A stretch of DNA of 64,000 nucleotides from Palsa-295 sp963781105. GTDB taxonomy: Bacteria > Acidobacteriota > Terriglobia > Acidiferrales > UBA7541. Below the pieces are notes generated by a model that was given only the letters and a program-made list of their open reading frames with translations, did not search any database and was not told the DNA's origin. The first letter of the stretch is position 1; every line of letters begins with the position of its first letter. The position numbers were made by a program, and so were the translations under genes. Positions 53,743-61,830 of this stretch are shown piece after piece. The DNA lies in assembly GCA_963781105.1 (NCBI GenBank), contig CAWAED010000019.1:120296-184295 (forward strand), in the 5' to 3' direction.

Positions 53743-53958
53743 ATGGAAGCAGATCTGAGTGCAGCCGTTAAGATGCTCCAGGGACAGGGCCATACAGTCC
53801 GTCCATACATCCGCTACGGTGCTCTATGGTTTGAGATAGACGGCAACATGTTGGCTACCCGCCAGGAGATGCTGGAATTGGCGGACGGCGTGTACTCGTT
53901 GCAGGAATTGGCCGAACTATTTGCGCGGAGGCACGCTGAAAAAGAGAGCAGGCCTTAG
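53743..53958 (+). CDS. Small orphan protein (71 aa)
   Basis: A 71-residue acidic protein with regular alpha/beta character (HTVRPYIRYGALWFEIDG, EMLELADGVYSLQELAELFARR). The composition is protein-like and the frame is clean, but there is no obvious ribosome-binding site. It reads away from the frameshifted gene on the other strand. No family recognised. It could be a small antitoxin-like or regulatory protein, but nothing shows this. Confidence 0.5.
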   Translation: MEADLSAAVKMLQGQGHTVRPYIRYGALWFEIDGNMLATRQEMLELADGVYSLQELAELFARRHAEKESRP

Positions 53959-54121
53959 CTCGGACTCGGAATCGCGGTCTTGAGGAGGCGTTGCTGAGTG
54001 GAGGAACGTCTGTGACCCGCAGATGTTCGATGTTCTGTTATCCGCTCCGATTGCTGAGAACTGCGAATTTCTGCGCTCATTGATGAATCCTTTTGGATTG
54101 TGATACGCAAGGGAGGAACTA

Positions 54122-54295
54122 ATGACGGAGCAAGAGAAGTACGACAGCCTGGACAGTAAGCAGAGAAGTGAACTCCTGCTGAAAACTGGCGAAACGCCTG
54201 AAGAGGCGCAAATATTAGGTCAGCGTTATTACCTGGCGCTTGGTGGGTGGGTGAAGACCCGGCTCAAGAGACACTGGAATAGGAACAAATCCTAG
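54122..54295 (+). CDS. Small orphan protein (57 aa)
   Basis: A 57-codon gene with GGGAGG 5 nt before the ATG. The charged N-terminus (TEQEKYDSLDSKQRSELL) and C-terminal helix-breaking region (GGWVKTRLKRHWNRNKS) look protein-like. No family is recognised. It lies 163 nt after the 71-residue orphan and just ahead of the Lys-rich protein, within the accessory stretch. Confidence 0.5.
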   Translation: MTEQEKYDSLDSKQRSELLLKTGETPEEAQILGQRYYLALGGWVKTRLKRHWNRNKS

Positions 54296-54401
54296 CCGCA
54301 TTCCAAATGACGTAAGCAGATGTGCCCAATAGCTACCAAAAAGAAAACCAAAGAAGAAGCAGACAAAATCGAAGAGAACGGCGAGCAAGTGGGTGGCGAC
54401 G

Positions 54402-54833
54402 ATGAAGAAGGCAGTTAAGAAGAAGCTGGCTAAGACGACGGTAATTCCCAAGAAGAAGCCGGCGAAGAAGAAGGCAGTTCCAAAGAGGGCGAAAGTGAAA
54501 TCGAAGGTCGGCGGCAAGGCGACGGCCGGCGCGAAAACGGCGGCCGCACTTAGGAAACAGGTTCGGAGGAAAAGCCAAAGCGTGGATACGTTGGCATTCG
54601 CACCGGAAGGACTGGGAACGCGGGCGGGCGAGCAATCGGGAGACTTGCAGGGATTGTCGAACGTCGAAGGTGCGGATTCGGAGAGTGTGGACGAGTTGCT
54701 TGAGGAAGGAAACGCGTTCGAGGCCGATGTGGTGAAGGGCGTGGAAGACGCCGGGGACGCTGACGAAAGGGAAGTTCGCACGCATCAGGTGCCGCAGGAT
54801 GATGTTCCCGGCGAGTATCTGGATAAACAGTAG
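54402..54833 (+). CDS. Lys/Ala-rich basic N-terminus plus acidic conserved tail
   Basis: A 143-residue protein from ATG 54402 (GTG 54393 also open). Residues 1-55 are a histone H1-like basic run (KKAVKKKLAKTT, KKKPAKKKAVPK) that would bind nucleic acid. Residues 60-143 are acidic with SESVDELLEEGNAFEAD and VRTHQVPQDDVPGEYLD, a module of unknown role found in small bacterial proteins. Opposite charges in one chain suggest a DNA-compaction or nucleoid-type protein, but this is inference. It overlaps a 32-codon frame that starts at 54320. Confidence 0.55.
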   Translation: MKKAVKKKLAKTTVIPKKKPAKKKAVPKRAKVKSKVGGKATAGAKTAAALRKQVRRKSQSVDTLAFAPEGLGTRAGEQSGDLQGLSNVEGADSESVDELLEEGNAFEADVVKGVEDAGDADEREVRTHQVPQDDVPGEYLDKQ

Positions 54834-54934
54834 CGAGGGAGCGGGTCATGCCGTGCGGAACGTTTCCGGTATCCGCCAGGCCGTGCTGAGCAGCGTGAAC
54901 GAGAATTTGAAGAGATGTATAAGGGCGAATCACA

Positions 54935-55087
54935 ATGACGATTCAGGAACCAAAGCCTCCGTTGAAGAAGCCCACCGAAAAGGACTATGCATTTCCATCT
55001 CAAAAGGCGACGTGGGAAGAAGGAATGCGTTCTGACCTGTTGCGTGAATTTCAAGTCACAGGGTTTAAGCCAACGACCAACCTATGA
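54935..55087 (+). CDS. Very short orphan ORF (50 aa)
   Basis: A 50-codon frame with a proline-rich start (TIQEPKPPLKKPTEKDY) and polar remainder. AAGGG lies about 10 nt before the ATG, a weak ribosome-binding site. Too short for family recognition. Included because its frame is clean and composition is not random-looking, but it may not be expressed. Confidence 0.3.
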   Translation: MTIQEPKPPLKKPTEKDYAFPSQKATWEEGMRSDLLREFQVTGFKPTTNL

Positions 55088-55134
55088 CGCTGGTTGACTG
55101 CGGTTAAACTTCCGTCGGAATTAGCAGCATTCTT

Positions 55135-55410
55135 TCATTGCAGCAATTCGGGTTCACTCGCTCGTTTGAGCGTTTCTCTGTTTTTCCCGACAATATGGAC
55201 TTCCTTTCCGTGGAGTCCCGCAAACTTTATCGCCTTTCCCAAAAGCACATACTCGTCATCTTGATAGTCTGCGGCAAAAGCATCCTGATGAATAATTATC
55301 GCCGCAGCCTTGTCACGGCAGGAATTTACGAAGTCGGGCAATAGGCTCTCAACCTCTGCGGCAAGAGCCGTCTCCTTTTCCTTTCGTTCTTCTTCTGGCA
55401 TGTTTTGCAT
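55135..55410 (-). CDS. Small soluble orphan (91 aa)
   Basis: A 91-residue protein with charged N-terminus (PEEERKEKETALAAEVESLL) then alternating strands and helices (AAAIIIHQDAFAADYQDDEYVLLGKAIKFAG, given by parts). AAAGGGA precedes the ATG on this strand. The pattern of an alpha/beta protein with LLGKAIKFAGLHG is plausible. No family identified. It is transcribed toward the 50-residue orphan, with only 47 bp between the stops. Confidence 0.5.
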   Translation of the reverse strand: MQNMPEEERKEKETALAAEVESLLPDFVNSCRDKAAAIIIHQDAFAADYQDDEYVLLGKAIKFAGLHGKEVHIVGKNRETLKRASEPELLQ

Positions 55411-55547
55411 ATGTCATTCCCTTTAGCTGGATTCGAGCCGTGTGGATATCGGATTGAAAACGCTAAACTCATGAGGCTAATCCTTGCGTCGACCTGGAGT
55501 GTTAAACCTGTTTAGGCCAAGACGCATCGACTGGAGGACAAAACATC

Positions 55548-55943
55548 GTGGTCTGGGTCGTAACTGTTGCGGTATTTCTAGCCACCCTCCTTAGCGGGGT
55601 CCTTATACTTTTCCTTTTCTCGCAACGAGACTTGATTCGAGAAGCACTGAGAGACCCTGAGAAGAAACGAATGGAGACGCGGACTGTGGCCCGAATTGAA
55701 GTGGAGCTTCTTAGCACGGATGCACCCTTCATAAACGAAATCGCCTTAACCGAGAACGTCAGTTGGTACGGTGCCCGCGTTGTTACCAAGAAGCGGTGGC
55801 GACCAAACGACGGCGTGACCGTTAAATTGCTCCGGGAGGGCCTGCCCAACCGTGCGCGAATCGCATACTGTAATCCTTTGAAAGGAGAGGCATTTGCTAT
55901 TGGGCTGCAATTTTCATCAGCAGTCGTGAGTTGGATGGTCTGA
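55548..55943 (+). CDS. Membrane-anchored PilZ-like protein
   Basis: A 131-residue protein starting at GTG 55548, with GGAGG about 11 nt upstream. One N-terminal membrane segment (VVTVAVFLATLLSGVLILFLF) is followed by a cytoplasmic basic stretch and a PilZ-like domain: TRTVARIEVELL, then TENVSWYGARVVTKKRW (D/NxSxxG-like) and AFAIGLQFSS. It is the fourth PilZ-type protein in the window. The two c-di-GMP motifs are only partly kept, so ligand binding is uncertain. Confidence 0.6.
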   Translation: MVWVVTVAVFLATLLSGVLILFLFSQRDLIREALRDPEKKRMETRTVARIEVELLSTDAPFINEIALTENVSWYGARVVTKKRWRPNDGVTVKLLREGLPNRARIAYCNPLKGEAFAIGLQFSSAVVSWMV

Positions 55944-56303
55944 CTACTAAAAACGTTAAAGTGCTTTCGGCTATTTAAAGAAACAGCGTGCTCGGTTATT
56001 CGGTTCTCGCTCGCCCGCTCTCAAGCGATTCTGGGCGCTCTCCGCGTGGAAGCACGAAGCCGCGCTGCGTGCCTTCGCACAGCCCCCGCATGTGCGCGTG
56101 ATGACCGCGCCAAGTCGGCATCGAGTGCCTTGCCCACGCCGCTGTAACCTAGACCGCCCCTGGACGACGCGCCTCGTCAGCCCTGAATCGTGCAATTCGG
56201 AAAGCTGGGCACGATGCCTAGGGTTTTCCCCAGTACCTTTTACCGCCGACTAGGCGAAGTATGGCAAGTCTGGCAAGTCTGTGAATAGCACAGGGAGGCG
56301 CTG
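55944..56303. other. Gene-free region in the accessory segment
   Basis: No convincing gene. A 9-bp tandem repeat (TGGCAAGTC twice) occupies 56263-56280, immediately before the GGGAGG ribosome-binding site of the next gene. The middle part is GC-rich and may hold gene remnants that I cannot identify. Confidence 0.4.
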
Positions 56304-56627
56304 ATGACCAGACTCTGCATCCAGTGCAACCGAATCATCGGTGAGAAATGCGTCCAGTGTGGGACGGAAGTGACCGACAGCTCAAACGGCCATGCGGTGA
56401 ACAGTGCGGATTTCGATTGTCCGTCCTGCGGTCATCACTTCCTGCAAGGTGACGGCGGCGAAACAGGCGGAATGTGCGAGCCGTGCTTTGACGTTGAGTT
56501 GCAGAAGGCGCACGACCAGGCGGCGAATCCCCAATGCACGCAAGCTGGCCGAACTGTTGTATCTGAACAAGCTCAACCAGGTCCGTCACGGCGAGCACGG
56601 CGTAGGGGTCCTGAAGGTACCCTGTGA
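56304..56627 (+). CDS. Cys-rich zinc-finger protein
   Basis: A 107-residue protein with GGGAGG 5 nt before ATG. It has CxxC pairs at RLCIQCNR, KCVQCG, FDCPSCGHHF and GMCEPCF, a layout suited to two zinc sites. The final 40 residues are Arg/Pro-rich and look like read-through in a shifted frame, so the natural C-terminus may have been lost. Role unknown. The four-pair finger core is the only confident part. Confidence 0.55.
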   Translation: MTRLCIQCNRIIGEKCVQCGTEVTDSSNGHAVNSADFDCPSCGHHFLQGDGGETGGMCEPCFDVELQKAHDQAANPQCTQAGRTVVSEQAQPGPSRRARRRGPEGTL

Positions 56628-56879
56628 CATTTTGCTTGCTTTCCACAACGCTGCGAGCGAAGCTTGTGTGCAGCAGCACATCGGGACGCCCTATGGTTGC
56701 ACGCGCCCCGGCCACACGAACGCGTTAACCGCTACCTAGTATTACAACCCCGTTTTGTCTGATTCTCCCGGCGGTCAAATTGACCGCACCGCAAGAACGC
56801 CATGTAGTGATTTGGTTCCGCTCGCCCGAGGTTGGCTGACGGAGTGCAGGGAATACCAGGACGGACGTAGAGTACCCCC

Positions 56880-57584
56880 ATGAAGGTGAAACTGGCAATA
56901 CCAGCAATCGCAGCGTTGTTACTCGCAGGTGTGGTCCACGCAGATGGAAACTCGGTCGAGGTTACCATTCCGACCACCCCAATTTCAGGCTTGGTACAAG
57001 ATTACACAGTCTCTTTGTCGTTCGCTTGGAATACTACGAACGATACCATCTCCGACGTTAACTTTTCCCTGGCGGGCGCTCCTGTCCAATTCACAGTCGT
57101 ACCGAGTTTAACTTCCGCTTCTTTTCAAGACGGCAACTTATTTCTTCTCAACCTATACAGTCACGGCGGATACCTGTTCGAGATTGATACGGAAAATTAC
57201 GGAGCACCCCCCATCGGTGCATCGCCAATCCCTCCGCTGGCGGGAACCTATTGGGTGCCTCTGGATTTGGAGTGTCCAGGTGAACCCCCGACCTACGCCA
57301 TGCTGATTGCTGGAATCGTGGCGCTGATTGCGTTGTCTCGGACACGAAGCATGGGAACGGTCGCGCGAATCAGAACAGCAGGTCGTCCGCTCAGATTTGG
57401 CCGGGAGGCTGGAACCAGAGGTCAGGCGTGGAGTTGCCGGGAAGGGGTTGAGGAGGTAAATCACGACCGGGGCAAGAGGACCCCTCGCGTTCACCGAGAA
57501 AAATTTCCGCTGGGAGTGACGGGCGGGCTTCGTTCTGAACCAGTTACGCAACCGTGTAATCGGTTTTCACAACGCATCGGCTGA
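56880..57584 (+). CDS. Secreted protein with PEP-CTERM-like sorting tail and abnormal extension
   Basis: A signal peptide (KVKLAIPAIAALLLAGVVHA) precedes a beta-rich region (residues 25-125). Residues 131-157 read ECPGEPPTYAMLIAGIVALIALSRTRS: a P/E-rich pair, a membrane-length hydrophobic run and a basic end, which is the layout of a PEP-CTERM exosortase signal. In normal proteins the chain ends there, but here about 77 more residues of Arg/Gly-rich sequence follow. That suggests a lost stop or frameshift. The PEP core is degenerate (GEPPT rather than VPEPS/T). Confidence 0.65.
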   Translation: MKVKLAIPAIAALLLAGVVHADGNSVEVTIPTTPISGLVQDYTVSLSFAWNTTNDTISDVNFSLAGAPVQFTVVPSLTSASFQDGNLFLLNLYSHGGYLFEIDTENYGAPPIGASPIPPLAGTYWVPLDLECPGEPPTYAMLIAGIVALIALSRTRSMGTVARIRTAGRPLRFGREAGTRGQAWSCREGVEEVNHDRGKRTPRVHREKFPLGVTGGLRSEPVTQPCNRFSQRIG

Positions 57585-57818
57585 CCGTTCAGGCTGGTCA
57601 ACAACCAGTAGTCTGCGGACCACCACAGGCAGCCAGTTTCACATCAGTGGAATCAGCGGTTTGCGAACCGTAAGGAATTACCCCTTCCGAACCACCAGCG
57701 CATTTGTGCGATTACGCAAATAGACAGTAGTTGGCCCTCCGGTCTGGGATGTCGCATTCGAGAATCATTTGAAGTCGTCCCCGAAAACACATAGAGTCTG
57801 GATTATGGAGCGGATTAG

Positions 57819-58403
57819 ATGCGCCGCCAAATCCTTCTCTCCTTGCTCCCGAAAGACGCCGAGGAATTGATTGCCCACATCAAGAGTCGCCACTCCGTCG
57901 TCGTGGTGAAACGAAGCGACCCTGATTCTGCGACAGTCGAAGCCCTGTCAGCCCTGCCCGCAAGTGGAAACGACAGCCTCGTTCTTTGGAACCAAGAATT
58001 ACTGCCCGAACTTAAGAGGAAACGGGTTTCCGGTGCCACCGCGCGAGACTACTACCGCGTCGATGTGCCTGCTCAACCGGTTCTGGAGATTGGAACTTCA
58101 TTCTGGGGACGTTGGTGCGGTAGACCTTGGCTTACCCAAGGTCGGATTTACGGCGTTTTCGAGAACAAAAGCGAACATTTCTCGCGTTGGTATGAGGAGA
58201 TTACTCGCCATGTCCGCAAGGCTTTCTATAAGAACCCGGCCGCCACTCTCTCGGGCTATGTCGGCCCTGCCGCGTTCGAGTGGTTTCGCCAAGGTGGTTT
58301 ACTCTCGCCGACTTTCCTTCCACCAGACACGTCTCACTGGCGAAAATTCTTCGACGACGAGGACTTGGTTCGCAGACGTCTTAATGCAACCTCTTCTGCG
58401 TGA
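57819..58403 (+). CDS. Hypothetical protein, 194 aa
   Basis: A 194-residue soluble protein with a regular start (RRQILLSLLPKDAEELIAHIK). The middle contains VLEIGTSFWGRWCGRPWLTQGRIYG and FSRWYEEITRHVRKAFYKN. The C-terminus has SGYVGPAAFEWFRQGG and THWRKFF-like content. The repeated W, R and Y residues resemble DNA- or RNA-contacting proteins, but no family is recognised. The frame is clean and well coded. Confidence 0.6.
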   Translation: MRRQILLSLLPKDAEELIAHIKSRHSVVVVKRSDPDSATVEALSALPASGNDSLVLWNQELLPELKRKRVSGATARDYYRVDVPAQPVLEIGTSFWGRWCGRPWLTQGRIYGVFENKSEHFSRWYEEITRHVRKAFYKNPAATLSGYVGPAAFEWFRQGGLLSPTFLPPDTSHWRKFFDDEDLVRRRLNATSSA

Positions 58404-58742
58404 CGCAACCCTTGATAGTCCCAGTAGCCGGGAGCTAGACGCGCGAATCATGACGCAGCGATTTTCGGACATCACGGTTTTGGTTAGCTGGCCACGGAAT
58501 TCCGGGTGAACTTGCGGGTGGAACACCGCTGACCTTGCGGGCGGGCTCGCGGAAATTTCGTTGCCTAGAGCGCAAGAGAGATGTACCATGCCCCAACCGG
58601 GAATCCTAAAAGGTGCTTCCGGTTGAATAGGCCCCTCAAGCGGCACAGTCCCTCGGCAGGGATTTTTGAAGTGGGTCCACTCCCCAGGTCATCGATTCCG
58701 ATGTTTCCGAGCGGCTGCGCATCCAAAAAAAGGAGGATGTCC
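58404..58742. other. Intergenic region with possible IS-end repeats
   Basis: No gene seen. Near-identical 12-mers CTTGCGGGTGG-type and CTTGCGGGCGG-type repeats lie at 58510-58521 and 58533-58544 within a stretch reading TTAGCTGGCCACGG. Repeats like these sit at the ends of some IS21-like elements, but no transposase is adjacent. The final bases hold the AGGAGG ribosome-binding site of the beta-helix gene. Confidence 0.35.
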
Positions 58743-60188
58743 ATGTTTGCAAATCAATGTCGTCCATGGCTGATTCCTTGTTGCGCCGTTCTGTTCGCGG
58801 TATTTTCGCAGAGTGTCGCAGCTAAGACCCTCTGCGTGAATCCCGGTGGTTCCTACCCGTGTTATTCAAAAATACAGTTGGCCGTCCACAATGCCTCTGC
58901 CAACGACCTGATTAAGGTTGCCCCTGGTACTTACAAAGAGTACGTGACCATTGGCATTCCACTTTCCATAATCGGTGCTGACGCCGAAGCGACCGTCGTC
59001 GACGCCGCGGGCAAAGCCCATGGCTTCTTTGTCGATGGATTCGACAATCCCGGCCTCACCAACGTCACCATTGCAGGATTCACCGTGGAGAACGCTATGT
59101 TCGAAGGCATTTTGGTTGTGAGCGCCTCGAACGTCACCATCCGTGAGAATCACATCAACAACAACGACACGTCTCCAGGACTGGAATTCACCGGCGCCAC
59201 CATGGGTTGCCCAGACCAGCCCGGCAATGGCATTTATGAGAACGATGAAAGCGGTGACTGCGGCGGCGCAATTCATTTAATAGGTACGAGCCATTCGACT
59301 GTCTCGGACAATTTCGTGTCCGGCAACGCCGATGGGCTCCTTATTAGCGACGAGACCGCGGAGAGTTACGACAATCTTGTTCTCCGCAACACATTTCAAG
59401 ACAATCCGCTGGAATGCGGCATCGTTCTTGCATCCCATCCACCAACGGGACACGTTTCTCCCCCTTTTGCTCCTCATTTTGGCGTTGACCACAACACCGT
59501 CGCCGAGAACACCTCGACTGGCAATGGCGTGCAAGTCGGAGGTTCCGGAGTGGGTCTTTTTTCCGACGGCAATGGTCCCGGTCGCGTCGCCGGCAATTTG
59601 GTCATACAGAATAAGCTGATAGGCAACGGGCTTGGGGGCGTCAGCCTGCACACACACGTGGGTCCAGCCTTTGGGCTGCCCGCAGATAACATGGATGGGA
59701 ACATTATTATTGGTAACTTCATTGCGAGAAACCTGGCCGACACAGCGGATACGGCCACACCCGGCAGCGTAGGAATCAACATCAACAGCGGAGGTGGTGC
59801 CTCGCCCGTTTACGGCACCGTGATTTCGTATAACGTAGTTCGTGACGAAGATGTGGATATTGCCGTGAACACTCCGGCCGAAGTCGACATCCACCTCAAT
59901 GACCTGGGAGGCAGCAAAATTGGCGTCGCCGACGTTTGCGCCTTTGACAAAGCCACGGTGTGCACTGGCAGTATCGACGCGACCGAAAATTATTGGGGCT
60001 GTCCTGCCGGTCCGAGCGGTCCCGGATGCTCGACTGTCAGCGGCAACGACATTCGTTTTGTTCCTTGGCTTCAGTCACCCCGCGGTTACGGTAATGACCG
60101 CGATGCAGACGACGTACTCAATTTAGAACCCGCCGGTCGCCCCAACCTCGTGACGCTCCTGCGGACGAAGTGGGCTTATCAGCGCTAA
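58743..60188 (+). CDS. Secreted right-handed beta-helix protein
   Basis: A 481-residue exported protein from the ATG at 58743, where AGGAGG is spaced exactly 6 nt upstream (an ATG at 58737 is too close). The signal peptide is CRPWLIPCCAVLFAVFSQS. The mature chain has many short strand repeats of the parallel beta-helix type (VTIAGFTVENAMFEGILVVSASNVTIRENHI in pieces, NGIYENDESGDCGGAIHL, NLVIQNKLIGNGLGGVSL), as in pectate-lyase and NosD/PbH1 folds. A disulphide-prone CxxxxC pair is near residue 145. Substrate unknown. Confidence 0.8.
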   Translation: MFANQCRPWLIPCCAVLFAVFSQSVAAKTLCVNPGGSYPCYSKIQLAVHNASANDLIKVAPGTYKEYVTIGIPLSIIGADAEATVVDAAGKAHGFFVDGFDNPGLTNVTIAGFTVENAMFEGILVVSASNVTIRENHINNNDTSPGLEFTGATMGCPDQPGNGIYENDESGDCGGAIHLIGTSHSTVSDNFVSGNADGLLISDETAESYDNLVLRNTFQDNPLECGIVLASHPPTGHVSPPFAPHFGVDHNTVAENTSTGNGVQVGGSGVGLFSDGNGPGRVAGNLVIQNKLIGNGLGGVSLHTHVGPAFGLPADNMDGNIIIGNFIARNLADTADTATPGSVGININSGGGASPVYGTVISYNVVRDEDVDIAVNTPAEVDIHLNDLGGSKIGVADVCAFDKATVCTGSIDATENYWGCPAGPSGPGCSTVSGNDIRFVPWLQSPRGYGNDRDADDVLNLEPAGRPNLVTLLRTKWAYQR

Positions 60189-60297
60189 AAAATCGTCCTG
60201 ACCTCGGGCTGCGGGCCCTGGGATGCAGTTGGCTTGCCTCGTCGCGAAGATTCTTAAAGCTCCGTAGAGGTGAATTCGCCCGCGACGAGGAGGGGAT

Positions 60298-60537
60298 ATG
60301 AACGCGAAAATCGGTGTGCTCCTGTCGCTCTCGGTGGTTCTCCTCGGGAGTGCCGCCGCAATCGCTGCGTATCCAGCGCCCCCTGCTCCCTCTTTCGGCG
60401 GAACCCGTAGAAATTCCGCGGGCCAGATTTACACGAGCCCAAACCACACTTTCACAATTGTCTTGCCTAATTGTAATCCCTCGGCTTTCAGCTGCCCAAG
60501 AAAAACTCCGGCCACAGGAGAACTGTTTTTTTCTTGA
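60298..60537 (+). CDS. Short secreted protein, likely truncated
   Basis: A 79-residue frame with GAGGAGGGG upstream. The first 24 residues are a signal peptide (KIGVLLSLSVVLLGSAAAIAA). What follows (APPAPSFGGTRRNSAGQIYT, then NHTFTIVLPNCNPSAFSC) is proline-rich and ends abruptly. The end is consistent with a frameshifted or truncated secreted protein. No family is recognised. Confidence 0.45.
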   Translation: MNAKIGVLLSLSVVLLGSAAAIAAYPAPPAPSFGGTRRNSAGQIYTSPNHTFTIVLPNCNPSAFSCPRKTPATGELFFS

Positions 60538-60547
60538 CTCCCTGCTC

Positions 60548-60608
60548 TGAAAATAGGCACAAGTTCTTTGTATTCATTACGACGCTTCTGCATAGGGGCC
60601 TATTTTCA
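60548..60608. repeat. Perfect 11-bp inverted repeat bracketing 39 bp
   Basis: TGAAAATAGGC at 60548-60558 and its exact complement GCCTATTTTCA at 60598-60608. It follows the truncated secreted gene. It could be a terminator stem with a long loop, or the terminal repeats of a very small element. Confidence 0.6.
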
Positions 60609-60617
60609 TGCTAGGTG

Positions 60618-60634
60618 ATGCGCCGACGGCGCAT
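60618..60634. repeat. 17-nt palindrome
   Basis: ATGCGCCG and CGGCGCAT with one unpaired base between, directly upstream of the putative promoter at 60661. It might be an operator. Confidence 0.5.
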
Positions 60635-60660
60635 GAAGTCTTTATGGAACTTATCAGGAG

Positions 60661-60690
60661 TTGACATAGCAATTCCGCTTGGGTGATAAC
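60661..60690 (+). promoter_or_regulatory. Sigma70-like promoter before a mini-secreted gene
   Basis: A perfect TTGACA (60661-60666), then GATAAC (60685-60690) after 18 bp (four of six matches). It lies about 50 nt before the start of the 41-residue ORF. Confidence 0.45.
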
Positions 60691-60740
60691 ACTTTTCAGA
60701 TTTGGACTTTTTGAAAAGAGTCTAAGTGGAGGCAATCCTC

Positions 60741-60866
60741 ATGGCTCGCACTAGCTTGTTCGTGGGCATCACTCTTGTCGCGCTTGCCTCAATGGTCGCA
60801 CCCATGTGCGGTCAACAGAACGAAGCAGTACCGAAAACGGTTCAAACGCTAAGAGTAACTTTTTAG
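60741..60866 (+). CDS. 41-aa secreted or membrane mini-protein
   Basis: A 41-codon gene with GGAGG 7 nt before the ATG and a promoter-like sequence upstream. The sequence is a signal-peptide-like segment (ARTSLFVGITLVALASMVAP) plus a short tail. It could be an exported peptide or the start of a truncated secreted protein, as several fragments in this region are. An 18-nt palindrome (ACTAGGG-GAAT-CCCTAGT) lies at 60888-60905 just downstream. Confidence 0.4.
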   Translation: MARTSLFVGITLVALASMVAPMCGQQNEAVPKTVQTLRVTF

Positions 60867-60887
60867 GCTTGGTCCCGTTACCAGACA

Positions 60888-60905
60888 ACTAGGGGAATCC
60901 CTAGT
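60888..60905. repeat. 18-nt palindrome downstream of the mini-protein
   Basis: Arms ACTAGGG and CCCTAGT with a GAAT loop. No T-tract follows, so it is more like a protein-binding site than a terminator. Confidence 0.5.
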
Positions 60906-61151
60906 AGCAGCGGAGGCCTGAACGCTATAAGTCTCCGAACCGGACGTGACATTGTGACCGTCCGAACTCGGGCTGCTATCGACTTCTGGGCTGGGGGAGG
61001 TGGCAGCCCATTTCTTAGAATGTTGCAGCGGCGAAATTCAAAAAACAGACAAAAATCACAGGTTTGAAATCGGAGAAGAGGCCATGAAAACTCTCCCCCA
61101 CAGTCACTCTGGGCACTCCGGTTTTTTCACTGCGCGCCCCGCAAGACTGCT

Positions 61152-61688
61152 TTGGTGCAGACAGTTCCATCAAAAATGGCGACGGCGTGTGGCCATTTTG
61201 CCAAACCAGGCGTCGGGCATTGGCTACGAGGTGCGTTGCGTCAAGTGCGGTATGCGAGACATCGAAATTGCCGAGTTCCAGAAAACAACAGCGGGCAACT
61301 AATTCTGGACCTCGAGGGCAAATTACCGAAGCTCCGTAGGAGCCTTCGTTCCCTAGAATTTGGTCGAAACGCAGGAGTTCCACGTGGCAAAAGCCCCGGT
61401 AAGCTGCCAGAGTTCCAGACTATTCTCTCTTCGGTTATCGAACTGGCACGACTGCAAGACGGATATCGCGGTGCTCTCGCTTTGTGCTCCGGCAAATCGG
61501 ACACACCGGATGTAACCGTGGTCGCTCTCTGGGATTCGTTGAAAGCGATTCGCGCCAGCGAAAACAATTTGTTTCTCACGCAGGCCATCTCGCGCGTTCT
61601 AGCTTGCTGCGACGGCCTCCCGCATAGCACGGAGCAAGAACTACTTGCGAGCGACTTCATCGCCGCTAGCGTCCGGGCCAAGGCCTGA
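61152..61688 (+). CDS. Hypothetical frame, possibly frameshifted
   Basis: A 178-codon frame. The first 55 codons look unnatural (Cys/His/Arg-rich). From about residue 60 it reads as a normal helical protein: LPEFQTILSSVIELARLQDG, VVALWDSLKAIRASENNLF, SRVLACCDGLPHSTEQELL. Upstream, another frame ending at 61302 contains RCVKCGMRDIEIAEF, which looks like a zinc-ribbon N-terminus. One frameshift near 61300 could join them into a single broken gene. Neither half is recognised. Confidence 0.35.
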   Translation: MVQTVPSKMATACGHFAKPGVGHWLRGALRQVRYARHRNCRVPENNSGQLILDLEGKLPKLRRSLRSLEFGRNAGVPRGKSPGKLPEFQTILSSVIELARLQDGYRGALALCSGKSDTPDVTVVALWDSLKAIRASENNLFLTQAISRVLACCDGLPHSTEQELLASDFIAASVRAKA

Positions 61689-61742
61689 GTGCTTCTTTTT
61701 GGCCGACATTCTAACCGGTCGAATGTAACAACCCGCGACATG

Positions 61743-61830
61743 TATTCACTTCAGCTTCGCGCATTCCGCCTTTGCAGCGATGAGGATGGGAATGTCAGGT
61801 TCCCATTTTTCCACAGGACGTTGGATATCT
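61743..61830 (-). pseudogene. Remnant of a TPR-kinase C-terminus
   Basis: Read on this strand, the sequence gives LWKN then, after a one-base slip, DIPILIAAKAECAKLK and a stop. This matches the extreme C-terminus of the truncated TPR gene just to the right (DIPVLIAAKSEYAKLR) closely in protein and DNA. It is a second decayed copy of the same gene end, about 600 bp away and in the same orientation. Confidence 0.6.

Noticed and set aside
55971..56195. 74-codon frame on the - strand in the gap
   Set aside because: Arg/Cys-rich composition and no ribosome-binding site, so it looks like chance in GC-rich DNA.
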